Positions 1 through 7,969 of a stretch of DNA of 47,950 nt are shown here, piece after piece. Within the stretch, counting starts at the first letter, position 1. Every line of letters starts with the position of its first letter. This stretch comes from Clostridium sp. (GTDB taxonomy: Bacteria; Bacillota_A; Clostridia; Lachnospirales; Lachnospiraceae): assembly GCA_023666975.1 (NCBI GenBank), contig JAMPAW010000012.1:1-47950 (forward strand), given 5' to 3'. The translations under genes were made by a program, and so were the position numbers. The notes beneath the pieces were generated by a model that saw only the letters and a program-made list of their open reading frames with translations, was not told the DNA's origin and ran no database searches.

Positions 1-2
1 AC

Positions 3-98
3 CGTGGTGAAATGTTGGATTCGGCAATCAATTTCGTTCGCGAGTATAACATTACAAGCCAGAGCGCAGAAATTTATTTTTCTGTGTCATGGCGATAA
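3..98 (+). CDS. C-terminal end of an unidentified protein (partial)
   Basis: The frame is open from the left edge and stops at TAA 96-98, leaving 31 residues that end in SAEIYFSVSWR. The composition is protein-like, while frame 2 stops almost at once. Frame 1 is also open, to about position 111, so the choice of frame is an inference. No family is recognised from so short a piece. The following gap to position 205 shows no convincing terminator or promoter. Confidence 0.35.
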   Translation, partial: RGEMLDSAINFVREYNITSQSAEIYFSVSWR

Positions 99-205
99 AA
101 AACATTAAGCGATTGCCCTAGATATGCAAAAAAATAATAGAGTTGGGAGGTGAAATGTGTTAAAATAAGCAGAGTTAGGATAGTTATAGATAGGAGACGG
201 TTTAA

Positions 206-1537
206 ATGATACAGATTCACATGCCGGATAATGCCAGCAGAATTATTGATACATTGCAGAAGGCGGGATATGAGGCGTATATTGTCGGCGGCTGTGTCCG
301 GGACGCAGTTCTGGGGAAGGAACCTGATGACTGGGATATCACAACCTCGGCAAAACCGGAGGAGGTAAAGGCGCTGTTTCGCAGAACCATTGATACTGGG
401 ATTGCCCATGGAACCGTGACCGTAATGTTTGGCAGGGAAGGCTATGAGGTTACGACTTACCGGGTTGACGGTAAATACAGTGACCATAGAAGACCGTCTT
501 CCGTCACCTATACGGCAAGCCTTCTTGAAGATATGAAGCGTCGTGATTTTACAATCAATGCCATGGCATATAACGAGACCGAGGGAATCGTGGACCATTT
601 TGATGGGGTCGGAGATTTGAAGCGCAGGATTATTCGCTGCGTAGGCGAGCCGCGGGAACGGTTTGATGAGGACGCACTGCGTATTCTGCGGGCAGTCCGT
701 TTTGCTGCGCAGTTAGATTTTACAATTGACGAGGCAACAAGGGAGGCAATCAGGGAACAGGCGTTGTTCTTAAAGGATATCAGTGCGGAACGCATTCATG
801 TCGAGCTGACCAAGCTGCTCGTGTCGCAGCACCCGGAAAAGCTGCGGCAGGCATATGAGCTGGGAGTAACGGCAGTGGTTTTGCCGGAGTTTGACCGCAT
901 GATGAAAACGGAGCAGAATAACAGGCATCATCAGTATAATGTAGGAGAGCATACGCTCCGTGTCGTGCAGGAGGTGCCCGCTGACGAGGGGCTGCGCTGG
1001 GCGGCTCTTCTCCATGATGTGGCTAAGCCGGCGACGAAGACCAGTGATGAAAGAGGTGACCATTTTAACGGGCATAATCAGTTGGGTGCGGATATGGCAA
1101 GGCAGATTCTTGTGCGACTGAAGTTTGATAATGCCACGATTGCAAGGGTGAAGCGGCTGGTGCTCTGGCATGATTACGGTATGGGACAAGTACCGTCCCT
1201 GCGGACATTTCGCAGGGCATTAAGCAAGATGGGGGCAGACCTGTTTGAAGACTACAGTTATATTAAACGGGCCGACATTCTTGCACAGAGTGAATATATG
1301 AGAAAGGAAAAGCTTGACAATCTGGAGACCTTAAAGGGATATTACCGCCGGATTGTGGAGGAGAAGCAGTGTCTTACCCGTAAGGAGCTGGCGGTTACCG
1401 GAAAAGATTTGATCGACCATGGCATGAAGCCCGGCAAGGAGCTTGGCAGTATGCTGGATTACCTGTTAGACTGTGTGCTGGATAATCCGGAATTGAATAC
1501 GGTGGAAGACCTGTTGGCACTGGTTGAAGATTTTTAA
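206..1537 (+). CDS. cca: CCA tRNA nucleotidyltransferase / poly(A) polymerase family protein
   Basis: The 443-residue cytoplasmic enzyme should add or repair the 3' CCA of tRNAs. The N-terminal nucleotidyltransferase domain shows GGCVRD at residues 28-33 and the metal-binding pair D42/D44 in DWDI, followed by the RRDFTINAMAY motif and the ERFDEDALRILRAVRFA motif of class II enzymes. A C-terminal HD domain is visible (H249, then H270-D271 in LLHDVAKP), as in CCA enzymes that also carry phosphohydrolase activity. The ATG is preceded by GGAGACGG at a good distance. Length is normal for the HD-containing subgroup. Whether it adds all of CCA, or only part of it with a partner enzyme, cannot be decided from sequence alone. 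Confidence 0.93.
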   Translation: MIQIHMPDNASRIIDTLQKAGYEAYIVGGCVRDAVLGKEPDDWDITTSAKPEEVKALFRRTIDTGIAHGTVTVMFGREGYEVTTYRVDGKYSDHRRPSSVTYTASLLEDMKRRDFTINAMAYNETEGIVDHFDGVGDLKRRIIRCVGEPRERFDEDALRILRAVRFAAQLDFTIDEATREAIREQALFLKDISAERIHVELTKLLVSQHPEKLRQAYELGVTAVVLPEFDRMMKTEQNNRHHQYNVGEHTLRVVQEVPADEGLRWAALLHDVAKPATKTSDERGDHFNGHNQLGADMARQILVRLKFDNATIARVKRLVLWHDYGMGQVPSLRTFRRALSKMGADLFEDYSYIKRADILAQSEYMRKEKLDNLETLKGYYRRIVEEKQCLTRKELAVTGKDLIDHGMKPGKELGSMLDYLLDCVLDNPELNTVEDLLALVEDF

Positions 1538-1559
1538 ATTAAGGTGATATTTTTTGAAT

Positions 1560-1591
1560 CCCCCTCATAAGATGAAAAAGTAAGGAGGGGG
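1560..1591 (+). promoter_or_regulatory. Hairpin covering the ribosome binding site of the CotS-like gene
   Basis: CCCCCTC at 1560-1566 is the exact complement of GAGGGGG at 1585-1591, giving a 7-bp G/C-rich stem with an 18-nt loop. The 3' arm is itself the Shine-Dalgarno sequence of the gene starting at 1599. Five T residues follow, so the structure could also act as a weak terminator for the upstream gene. Pairing is seen in sequence; either function is inference. Confidence 0.45.
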
Positions 1592-1598
1592 TGTTTTT

Positions 1599-2864
1599 AT
1601 GTCTGAAAAACTTGCTGAAGTATATGAACAGTACGACATGGAAATCCTTGCCACAAGAAAAGGGAGAGGTGCCACGATTCTGACCACAACGGAGGGGCTG
1701 CGCATTCTGGAACCGTTTCGTGGCAGTGTGACCAGGCTGGAGCAGGAATATGTACTGAAACAATTATTTGAAGAGGCGGGATGCCGAAATTTGGACTGCT
1801 TGATTCCCAACAGAGACGGGAGGCTGTTTACCTGTGACAAATACCGGCAGCCGTTTGTCTTAAAAAAGCATTTTGAGGGAAATGAATGTGATATGCACAA
1901 CCCTTCGGAAATTCTGCGGGCAGTGAAGGCGCTGGCGCAGTTTCATATATATGGAAAACAGATTGTATACCAGTTTCAGGACGCATGGCAGAACAGCCTC
2001 CGTGAAAAAGAAAAAAAGCAGGTGGAGGAGATTAAGAATGCCATTGCCAACGGAGAGGAGCTTGAGAAGATTTCTTATGTTTATGAAATCAGCCAGCAGG
2101 CATTGGAGGAGGCATTAAGGAGTGCCGAAGCCGGAAGCGGGAGTGCCAAAATGCCGGACGACCGGGAAGGTGAAGGGCATAGAGGAGACAGTGGAGAGCG
2201 AGACGGACGGAAAAACGAGAGTGAAGCGGAGCAAAAGCAAGAGGATGCATACGAATATAACAGTGATTCTGATATTAAGAATATGTTTGTCCGTCATAAT
2301 GTAGAGTTGAAGAAGATTCAAAAGTTTGTGCTGAAGGTGAAGCGTAAAAACGCCTTTGAAACTCTTTTTTTACAGGTGTTTTGGGATTATTACAACCAGG
2401 GAATGACCTGTGTGGAAATGTTGTCTGAGGTGCTTCAGGAACAGGGTGATGTATTCCATGAGCATTATGGTATTTGTCATGGCAGTTATAATCATCATAA
2501 TGTGCTTCTTGATGAAAGCTCGGAGGCGATTGTCCATTTTGAGCGGTTTTCGAGAGGAAATCAGTTAAATGACCTCTATCGCTTCGCACGAAAAGTAATG
2601 GAAAAGAATCATTTTGAATTTGGACTGTTGAGAGCGGTTTTGAAAATATATTCGGAATATATTACACTTTCTCCGGGGGATTATCATTATATGTATATCC
2701 TATTTTCCTATCCGGAGAAATTTTGGAAAATTGCCAACGGCTATTATAATACAAATAAGGCATTTCTGTCGCCGAAATATGTAGAAAAGCTGGAGACGGT
2801 GATTTTACAGGAGGAGGAAAAGCAGAAGCTGCTGGAGCAGTATAAAAAACAATACATCATTTAG
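1599..2864 (+). CDS. CotS-like spore-coat / aminoglycoside-phosphotransferase-fold protein
   Basis: The 421-residue protein resembles the CotS family of kinase-fold spore-coat proteins found in spore-forming Firmicutes. Visible signs are the N-terminal region with TTTEGLRILEPFRGS, where CotS proteins have their lysine-containing ATP-lobe strand, and the catalytic-loop-like HGSYNHHNVLLD in the C-terminal half (compare HGDYHxxN in choline/aminoglycoside kinases, with Y in place of the catalytic D). A highly charged linker of about 55 residues around 170-225, rich in D, E, K, R, S and G, separates the lobes and is longer than usual. Loss of the canonical Asp suggests a pseudokinase or structural role. 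The start is supported by GGAGGGGG immediately upstream. The family call is likely; the function is only inferred. Confidence 0.7.
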   Translation: MSEKLAEVYEQYDMEILATRKGRGATILTTTEGLRILEPFRGSVTRLEQEYVLKQLFEEAGCRNLDCLIPNRDGRLFTCDKYRQPFVLKKHFEGNECDMHNPSEILRAVKALAQFHIYGKQIVYQFQDAWQNSLREKEKKQVEEIKNAIANGEELEKISYVYEISQQALEEALRSAEAGSGSAKMPDDREGEGHRGDSGERDGRKNESEAEQKQEDAYEYNSDSDIKNMFVRHNVELKKIQKFVLKVKRKNAFETLFLQVFWDYYNQGMTCVEMLSEVLQEQGDVFHEHYGICHGSYNHHNVLLDESSEAIVHFERFSRGNQLNDLYRFARKVMEKNHFEFGLLRAVLKIYSEYITLSPGDYHYMYILFSYPEKFWKIANGYYNTNKAFLSPKYVEKLETVILQEEEKQKLLEQYKKQYII

Positions 2865-2890
2865 GCAGAGGCAAAATACAAATTTTACCC

Positions 2891-2920
2891 TTTTCATTTT
2901 CACGTGCTTTGTTATATAAT
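2891..2920 (+). promoter_or_regulatory. Sigma-A-type promoter for the PEGA lipoprotein gene
   Basis: A perfect -10 TATAAT lies at 2915-2920 with a weak -35 TTTTCA at 2891-2896 (18-nt spacer). It would start transcription near 2927, just before the inverted repeat at 2929-2969. Confidence 0.5.
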
Positions 2921-2928
2921 AGGAAAAA

Positions 2929-2969
2929 CGAACTGCCGCATGAATAAAGGCGGCGCAGACGGCAGTTCG
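2929..2969 (+). promoter_or_regulatory. 10-bp inverted repeat in the leader of the PEGA lipoprotein gene
   Basis: CGAACTGCCG (2929-2938) and CGGCAGTTCG (2960-2969) are perfect reverse complements separated by 21 nt. The hairpin sits at the predicted 5' end of the transcript and is not followed by a T-run, so it is more likely an mRNA-stabilising or regulatory structure, or a DNA operator, than a terminator. Confidence 0.5.
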
Positions 2970-3018
2970 GCGGATAACCAGAGGTTTTGCAAGATTGGCT
3001 GCAGGAGAGGAATGGATT

Positions 3019-4410
3019 ATGGATATACAGAGGAAGAGATTAACCTATCGGGGCATTGTGTTTTTACTGCTTATGCAGGGGATTCTTTTTGGTGTTGCCG
3101 GCTGCGGTAACGGAAGGGTCGTGGCGCCTTCCCATGATGATGAAGTAGAGCCGGCCAATAATATTTCCGTGTTTGCTGTGGTCAGCCGTTTAGACGAGGT
3201 GAACGGAGAGATTACCTTAAGGGGCGTAAATGGTGAGACGGAGCTTGAGCTGAGCTATACAGGAGGGGCGGACATCAAAGACAAATACGGAGATATCATG
3301 TCTATATCGCAGGTGAAGCTGGGGAGCATGGTGGATATTGTCTATGACGCAAACCGTAATAAGCTGGTTTCGCTTTATATGAGCGCCAATGATATGGTTC
3401 AGCGGTTAGATGAAATTTCCGGTGCCGAGATTGATTATTTGGAAAAGACGGTCAGGATTGACGGCAGAGTTTATCAGATGAGTAATAGTATATGTGCCTT
3501 CTCTGATAACACGGAAATCGGACTCGATGAAATCTGTTCGGAGGATCAGCTGACCGTATGGCTGTATAACGACTTAGTATGTTCGGTGTATGTGGAATTG
3601 GGACATGGCTATGTGCGTTTATCAGATTATGCTTCCTATATCGGAGGCATGGTAGAAATCGGTTATGATGTCATTGTCCCCGTGACGGAGGACATGTTGC
3701 TGACCGTCAGAGAGGGGAAATATACGCTCCGGATTTCCAAGGGTGATGATGTGGGGACCAAGGAGGTAGAGGTGTTGAAAAACCAGGAGCTGGATTTGTC
3801 ACTGGCCGATTTGGCGATTGAACCCAAGCTGACCGGTTCGGTGCTGTTCAGTGTGACGCCTGCTGATGCGGCAGTTTATATCGACGGCAAAAGGATTAAT
3901 ACAGAGGGGGCAGTGGAGCTTGTCTATGGCAAGCACAAAATCTATATTACTGCTGAGGGATATCAGACCTACAGTGCCTCATTTAATGTCAAATATGCTT
4001 ACAAAATTAAGGAATATACATTGCTGGCGGAGGGCGATTCAACCCAGAGCAGCACTACGGCGGCGACGACCAGCACTACTACGGAAAAAAGTACTTCTAC
4101 GGCAACGACGGAGACTGCTACTACGCAGTCCTCCGAAGATGACAATGTAAAAGATGTGGCGAATGCGGAGGGGACAAAAACGGCGAATAAAGTTACCGTT
4201 GCGGCACCCAGCGGGGTGACTATCTATTTTGACGGAGAATATATCGGAATTGCGCCGATGTCCTTTACAAAAGTTACCGGAAGTCATATAATTACACTGA
4301 GCATGCTGGGATATTTATCAAAGAGTTATACGGTGACATTTACCGACGACGGTAAGGACGAAACATTAAAGTATGACGATTTGATTTCGATTACCAGCCT
4401 GATTCAATAA
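3019..4410 (+). CDS. PEGA-domain surface lipoprotein
   Basis: The protein of 463 residues begins with a basic N-terminus, a hydrophobic stretch and a lipobox ending in Cys29 (VAGC), so it should be anchored outside the membrane. Two PEGA-like repeats are visible: one with AAVYIDGKRI and GKHKIYITAEGY, and one at the C-terminus with VTIYFDGEYIGIAPM and GSHIITLSMLGY. They are joined by a low-complexity Ser/Thr-rich linker (about 345-385), typical of cell-wall spanning or sugar-contacting segments. The ATG at 3019 has AGGAGAGG at 3003-3010; an upstream TTG at 2995 in the same frame lacks a site of its own. The region between signal and PEGA repeats is not recognised. PEGA domains are common in cell-surface proteins; the exact role is unknown. 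Confidence 0.75.
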   Translation: MDIQRKRLTYRGIVFLLLMQGILFGVAGCGNGRVVAPSHDDEVEPANNISVFAVVSRLDEVNGEITLRGVNGETELELSYTGGADIKDKYGDIMSISQVKLGSMVDIVYDANRNKLVSLYMSANDMVQRLDEISGAEIDYLEKTVRIDGRVYQMSNSICAFSDNTEIGLDEICSEDQLTVWLYNDLVCSVYVELGHGYVRLSDYASYIGGMVEIGYDVIVPVTEDMLLTVREGKYTLRISKGDDVGTKEVEVLKNQELDLSLADLAIEPKLTGSVLFSVTPADAAVYIDGKRINTEGAVELVYGKHKIYITAEGYQTYSASFNVKYAYKIKEYTLLAEGDSTQSSTTAATTSTTTEKSTSTATTETATTQSSEDDNVKDVANAEGTKTANKVTVAAPSGVTIYFDGEYIGIAPMSFTKVTGSHIITLSMLGYLSKSYTVTFTDDGKDETLKYDDLISITSLIQ

Positions 4411-4451
4411 ATGAATAATTGCGTGAGCGGTCGTTCAGAAAGGGGTTTGAA

Positions 4452-6188
4452 ATGGATTACAAGCAGATTTATGAGGAGTGGATGAAGAATCCGTATTTTG
4501 ATGAAGACACCAAGAAGGAGCTTGCATCGATTGCAAATGATGAGGGGGAAATTAAGGAGAGATTTTACGCTGACCTGGAGTTTGGTACGGCAGGATTGAG
4601 AGGGATTATCGGTGCCGGTGTAAACCGCATGAATATTTATGTAGTGCGTCGGGCAACGCAGGGGTTGGCAAATTACATAAAAAAGCAGGGCGGTGAGAGA
4701 AAGGGTGTGGCAATTGCCTATGATTCCCGCAGAATGTCGCCGGAATTTTCGGAGGAAGCGGCTCTCTGTCTGGCGGCCAACGGAATTAAAGCCTATCGTT
4801 TTGAGTCGTTAAGACCGACACCGGAGCTGTCGTTTGCTGTCCGGCATTTGGGCTGTATCGCCGGCATTAATGTGACGGCAAGTCATAATCCGCCGGAATA
4901 TAACGGGTATAAGGTGTATTGGGAGGACGGTGCGCAGATTACGCCTCCGCATGACAGCGGCATTATGGACGAAGTGAAGGCGATTACGGACTTATCGGTC
5001 TGCAAGACGATGGACAAGGCAGAGGCGGAAAAGGCAGGTCTTTATGTGACAATCGGGTCAGAGGTCGATGACGCTTATATTGCGGAGCTTAAGAAGCTGG
5101 TCATTCATCAGGATTGTATAGATAAATATGGCAAGGAGTTGAAGATCGTTTACACGCCTCTTCACGGAACAGGTAATATTCCTGCAAGAAGAGTATTGAA
5201 GGAGATTGGCTTTGAGAATGTTTATGTGGTTCCGGAGCAGGAGCTGCCAGACGGTGAATTTCCTACTGTCAGCTATCCGAATCCTGAGGCAGAGGAGGCA
5301 TTTACGCTCGCACTCAAGCTGGCAAAGGAAAAGGATGCTGATTTGGTGCTGGCAACGGACCCGGATGCGGATCGTCTCGGCGTCTATGTGAAAGATACAA
5401 AATCAGGAGAGTATATTACGTTGACCGGTAATATGTCCGGCTGCCTGCTGGCAGATTATGAGCTCAGCCAGATGAAGGCGGTCAACGGTTCTTTGCCGGA
5501 GGACGGTGCACTGATTAAAACGATTGTAACCTCTAATCTGGCAGATGAGATTGCTAAGGCTTACGGTATCCGGTTGATTGAAGTGTTAACCGGTTTCAAA
5601 TATATCGGACAGCAGATTCTTAATTTTGAGACGTCCGGCAAGGGAACTTATCTTTTTGGCTTTGAGGAAAGCTACGGCTGTCTGATTGGAACACATGCGA
5701 GAGATAAGGATGCGATTGTTGCCACAATGGCACTTTGTGAGGCAGCGGCGTATTTCAAGGGACAGGGCAAAACGTTATGGGATGCCATGCTGGATATGTA
5801 TGACAAATACGGCTACTGCATCGATGCGGTTCAGTCGGTCTCCCTGAAGGGCATTGAGGGACTTGCCAAAATTCAGGAGATTATGAATACGTTAAGGGAA
5901 AACACTCCTGCAAGAATCGGTAAATATGACGTATTGTCGGCAAGAGATTACAAGAAAGATACGGTTAAGAATCTTGCAACCGGTGAGGTTACCGCAACCG
6001 GGCTTCCGAGTTCAAACGTGCTCTATTATGACCTTTCTGAGGATGCATGGCTCTGCGTCAGACCTTCGGGAACTGAGCCAAAGGTGAAATTCTACTATGG
6101 CGTAAAAGGGACATCTTTGGACGAGGCGAAGGTGCTGTCTGATGAGTTAGGGAAAGAAGTTTTGGCCATGATAGATAAGATGATGTAA
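4452..6188 (+). CDS. pgcA: Phosphoglucomutase/phosphomannomutase (alpha-D-phosphohexomutase)
   Basis: The 578-residue cytoplasmic enzyme should interconvert glucose-6-phosphate and glucose-1-phosphate. All four family signatures are present: catalytic phosphoserine S144 in TASHNPPEYNGYK, the metal-binding loop DPDADRLG beginning at D303, the sugar-binding GFEESYG at about 403, and the phosphate-binding RPSGTEPK at about 537. Length matches the Bacillus PgcA-type branch. The ATG at 4452 has AAAGGGG just upstream; an in-frame TTG 33 nt earlier lacks one. Its product glucose-1-phosphate is the substrate of RfbA (13424-14320), so the two could feed the same rhamnose or cell-wall pathway, although they are not co-transcribed. 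A strong terminator follows. Confidence 0.92.
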   Translation: MDYKQIYEEWMKNPYFDEDTKKELASIANDEGEIKERFYADLEFGTAGLRGIIGAGVNRMNIYVVRRATQGLANYIKKQGGERKGVAIAYDSRRMSPEFSEEAALCLAANGIKAYRFESLRPTPELSFAVRHLGCIAGINVTASHNPPEYNGYKVYWEDGAQITPPHDSGIMDEVKAITDLSVCKTMDKAEAEKAGLYVTIGSEVDDAYIAELKKLVIHQDCIDKYGKELKIVYTPLHGTGNIPARRVLKEIGFENVYVVPEQELPDGEFPTVSYPNPEAEEAFTLALKLAKEKDADLVLATDPDADRLGVYVKDTKSGEYITLTGNMSGCLLADYELSQMKAVNGSLPEDGALIKTIVTSNLADEIAKAYGIRLIEVLTGFKYIGQQILNFETSGKGTYLFGFEESYGCLIGTHARDKDAIVATMALCEAAAYFKGQGKTLWDAMLDMYDKYGYCIDAVQSVSLKGIEGLAKIQEIMNTLRENTPARIGKYDVLSARDYKKDTVKNLATGEVTATGLPSSNVLYYDLSEDAWLCVRPSGTEPKVKFYYGVKGTSLDEAKVLSDELGKEVLAMIDKMM

Positions 6189-6215
6189 ACGATAGAGAGT
6201 GAATATAAATGTAGA

Positions 6216-6263
6216 AATGCAGTAAGACAGGAGGCAGTCAGTCCTGTCTTGCTGCATTTTTTT
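6216..6263 (+). terminator. Intrinsic terminator after phosphoglucomutase
   Basis: A long stem forms between AATGCAGTAAGACAGGA and TCCTGTCTTGCTGCATT (one bulge) with a short loop and is followed by seven T residues. This is a strong rho-independent terminator. Confidence 0.9.
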
Positions 6264-6327
6264 GTGGGGGTATGCGGTGGAGAAGACTGGTCAGAAAAAG
6301 TAAAAAACAAGTTATCGTGATTTTTTC

Positions 6328-6356
6328 TTGACTTTTTTCATGCTATCTGCTATTCT
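6328..6356 (+). promoter_or_regulatory. Promoter of the rpmG-secE-nusG operon
   Basis: TTGACT (6328-6333) and TATTCT (6351-6356) are separated by 17 nt. The predicted start is near 6363, about 125 nt before rpmG. Confidence 0.75.
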
Positions 6357-6363
6357 ATAGTCT

Positions 6364-6390
6364 GCGGCGAAAGCCGGGGCTTTTTTTTTG
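6364..6390 (+). promoter_or_regulatory. GC-rich mini-hairpin and T9 tract at the start of the rpmG transcript
   Basis: CGGC-GAAA-GCCG, then GGGC and nine T residues, lie within the first 30 nt of the predicted transcript. The 4-bp GAAA-tetraloop stem is short for a terminator. Position and T-run suggest an attenuator or transcript-slippage/pausing site; this is inference. Confidence 0.35.
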
Positions 6391-6488
6391 TGTGCAGATT
6401 TTAGGATAGTCTTTTACAATATATCCGGTAACGCTTGGGTCTGTGGACAGGGAAAAGGTATCGACAATTTAAAATGGAGGTGGAAGTT

Positions 6489-6638
6489 GTGCGAGTGAAA
6501 ATCACAATGGCATGTACAGATTGTAAACAGCGTAATTACAATTTGACCAAGGACAAAAGAGTCCACACTGAGCGTATGGAACTGAAAAAATATTGTCCGT
6601 TTTGTAAGGCTCATACCTTACACAAAGAGACCAAGTAA
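6489..6638 (+). CDS. rpmG: 50S ribosomal protein L33 (zinc-ribbon type)
   Basis: The 49-residue protein has the two cysteine pairs CTDC and CPFC of the zinc-containing L33 form, and the conserved [11 protein letters not shown] and HTLHKETK ends. I chose the GTG at 6489 (read as Met) because GGAGGTGG lies at 6476-6483 and the product then has the usual 49 residues; an in-frame ATG further upstream would add an unusual 18-residue extension. It is the first gene of the rpmG-secE-nusG unit, a standard Firmicute arrangement. A tRNA-Trp gene, often found near here in clostridia, is not present. Confidence 0.93.
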   Translation: MRVKITMACTDCKQRNYNLTKDKRVHTERMELKKYCPFCKAHTLHKETK

Positions 6639-6662
6639 GCAGAATTACGGAGGTGATATAAG

Positions 6663-6863
6663 ATGGCGAACGAGAATGAAGCATCTTTTAAAAGAAGTAG
6701 TTTCACTGAGTTGAAAAATGAATTCCGTAAAATTATTTGGCCCGACAAGAAGCTTCTTGGTAAACAGTCTGTGGCAGTGATTATTGCAGCAATCGTAATC
6801 GGTTGTATGATTGCGGCGATTGACTGGGTTATGCAGATTGGTCTGACATTCATTATCGGTTAA
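6663..6863 (+). CDS. secE: Preprotein translocase subunit SecE
   Basis: The 66-residue single-span membrane protein is the small essential subunit of the SecYEG channel. It shows the conserved amphipathic FTELKNEFRKIIWPDKK segment followed by one transmembrane helix (about 38-64, rich in I/A/V/G). Length is normal for the short Gram-positive form. GGAGGTGATATAAG precedes the ATG. It lies between rpmG and nusG with gaps of 24 and 13 nt, which indicates one transcript. Confidence 0.95.
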   Translation: MANENEASFKRSSFTELKNEFRKIIWPDKKLLGKQSVAVIIAAIVIGCMIAAIDWVMQIGLTFIIG

Positions 6864-6876
6864 GGTGGGTGAGAAC

Positions 6877-7413
6877 ATGGCAGAGGCAGAGAATAATAGC
6901 GAAGCAAGATGGTATGTAGCACACACCTATTCTGGATATGAGAATAAGGTTAAGGCCGATATCGAGAAGACGATTGAGAACAGAAAGCTTGGCGACCAGA
7001 TTTTGGAGGTGACGGTTCCGTTACAGGATGTCGTGGAACTGAAAAACGGTGTCAAGAAGCAGGTTTCCAAAAAACTGTTTCCGGGATATGTGCTGATTAA
7101 TATGATTATGAATGATGTCACATGGTATGTTGTTCGTAATACGAGAGGCGTGACCGGATTTGTAGGACCGGGTTCAAAGCCGGTACCGCTTACCGAATCG
7201 GAGATGAAGAATCTGGGAATTCGGGTTCCGGAGATGGAAATTGATGTAGAAGTGGGTGATACGGTCAGAGTAGTATCCGGTGCCTGGGAGGGTACAGTAG
7301 GTACGATTACGGATATCAACACGGGCAAACAGGCAGTGACGATTGAAGTGGATATCTTTGGTCGTGCTACATCTGTGGAAATAAGTTTTATGGATGTTAC
7401 AAAAATTGATTAA
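6877..7413 (+). CDS. nusG: Transcription termination/antitermination factor NusG
   Basis: The 178-residue protein has the N-terminal NGN domain (ARWYVAHTYSGYENKVK, then KLFPGYVLINM and VRNTRGVTGFVG) that contacts RNA polymerase, and a C-terminal KOW domain (VGDTVRVVSGAWEGTVGTI) that contacts the ribosome or Rho. The ATG at 6877 is preferred over the in-frame GTG at 6865 because AAGGTGGG is spaced correctly for it. It lies directly after secE; rplK follows after a 128-nt structured leader. Confidence 0.95.
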   Translation: MAEAENNSEARWYVAHTYSGYENKVKADIEKTIENRKLGDQILEVTVPLQDVVELKNGVKKQVSKKLFPGYVLINMIMNDVTWYVVRNTRGVTGFVGPGSKPVPLTESEMKNLGIRVPEMEIDVEVGDTVRVVSGAWEGTVGTITDINTGKQAVTIEVDIFGRATSVEISFMDVTKID

Positions 7414-7421
7414 TGAGGAAT

Positions 7422-7455
7422 CATGTGCCTCTAAGTCGTTTTGAGATGGCACATG
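7422..7455 (+). promoter_or_regulatory. Stem-loop in the nusG-rplK spacer
   Basis: CATGTGCCTCT (7422-7432) pairs with AGA-TGGCACATG (7444-7455) through an 8-bp outer stem, one bulge and a 3-bp inner stem. No T-run follows, so this is probably a leader structure or an mRNA processing site and not a terminator. Confidence 0.5.
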
Positions 7456-7494
7456 GACAAGCAATCGGTTTGTTTCACAAATTGATGACAAGCA

Positions 7495-7520
7495 GTGGGA
7501 GGGTAATCCCGTATGACCAC
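7495..7520 (+). promoter_or_regulatory. Ribosomal protein L1 binding-site mimic before rplK
   Basis: The RNA reads GUGG-GA-GGG-loop-CCC-GUAUGA-CCAC: an outer 4-bp stem, an asymmetric internal loop and an inner 3-bp stem. This has the topology of the L1 site in 23S rRNA (GUGG-GA-GGCU ... AGCC-GA...AAAUA-CCAC). It lies just upstream of the rplK AGGAGG (7528-7533). Autoregulation of the rplK-rplA operon by L1 is established in bacteria; assignment here is by motif. Confidence 0.65.
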
Positions 7521-7541
7521 ATGATTTAGGAGGAAATAGAA

Positions 7542-7967
7542 ATGGCTAAGAAAGTTGAAGGTTATATTAAATTACAGATTCCGGCAGGCAAGGCAACTCC
7601 TGCACCACCGGTTGGACCGGCATTAGGTCAGCACGGTGTTAATATCGTAGAATTTACAAAGCAGTTCAACGCTAAGACAGCAGACCAGGGGGATTTGATT
7701 ATTCCGGTGGTAATTACTGTTTATGCGGATAGAAGTTTTAGTTTTATTACAAAGACTCCGCCGGCTGCAGTTTTATTAAAGAAAGCATGTAAGCTGACAA
7801 AGGCTTCTGCAGTTCCGAATAAAAACAAGGTTGCTACTATTTCTAAAGCTGAGGTTCAGAAAATCGCAGAGCTTAAGATGCCGGATTTAAATGCAGGCAG
7901 CATTGAGGCAGCAATCAGCATGATTTCCGGAACAGCCCGTTCCATGGGAATTGTTGTTGAAGATTAG
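7542..7967 (+). CDS. rplK: 50S ribosomal protein L11
   Basis: The 141-residue protein has the standard L11 sequence: N-terminal [28 protein letters not shown] split across the flexible hinge region, and a C-terminal rRNA-binding domain ending in [17 protein letters not shown]. It forms the stalk base that contacts 23S rRNA and translation GTPases. AGGAGG at 7528-7533 supports the ATG. The upstream leader carries the L1-site mimic, so this gene is probably under L1 feedback. Normally rplA follows within tens of bases; here a 281-nt repeat-filled gap intervenes. Confidence 0.97.
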   Translation: MAKKVEGYIKLQIPAGKATPAPPVGPALGQHGVNIVEFTKQFNAKTADQGDLIIPVVITVYADRSFSFITKTPPAAVLLKKACKLTKASAVPNKNKVATISKAEVQKIAELKMPDLNAGSIEAAISMISGTARSMGIVVED

Positions 7968-7969
7968 CA

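Noticed and set aside
6189..6488. tRNA-Trp gene near secE, common in clostridia
   Set aside because: No cloverleaf, TTCRA box or CCA end could be found; the region holds a terminator, a promoter and a short T-rich leader.
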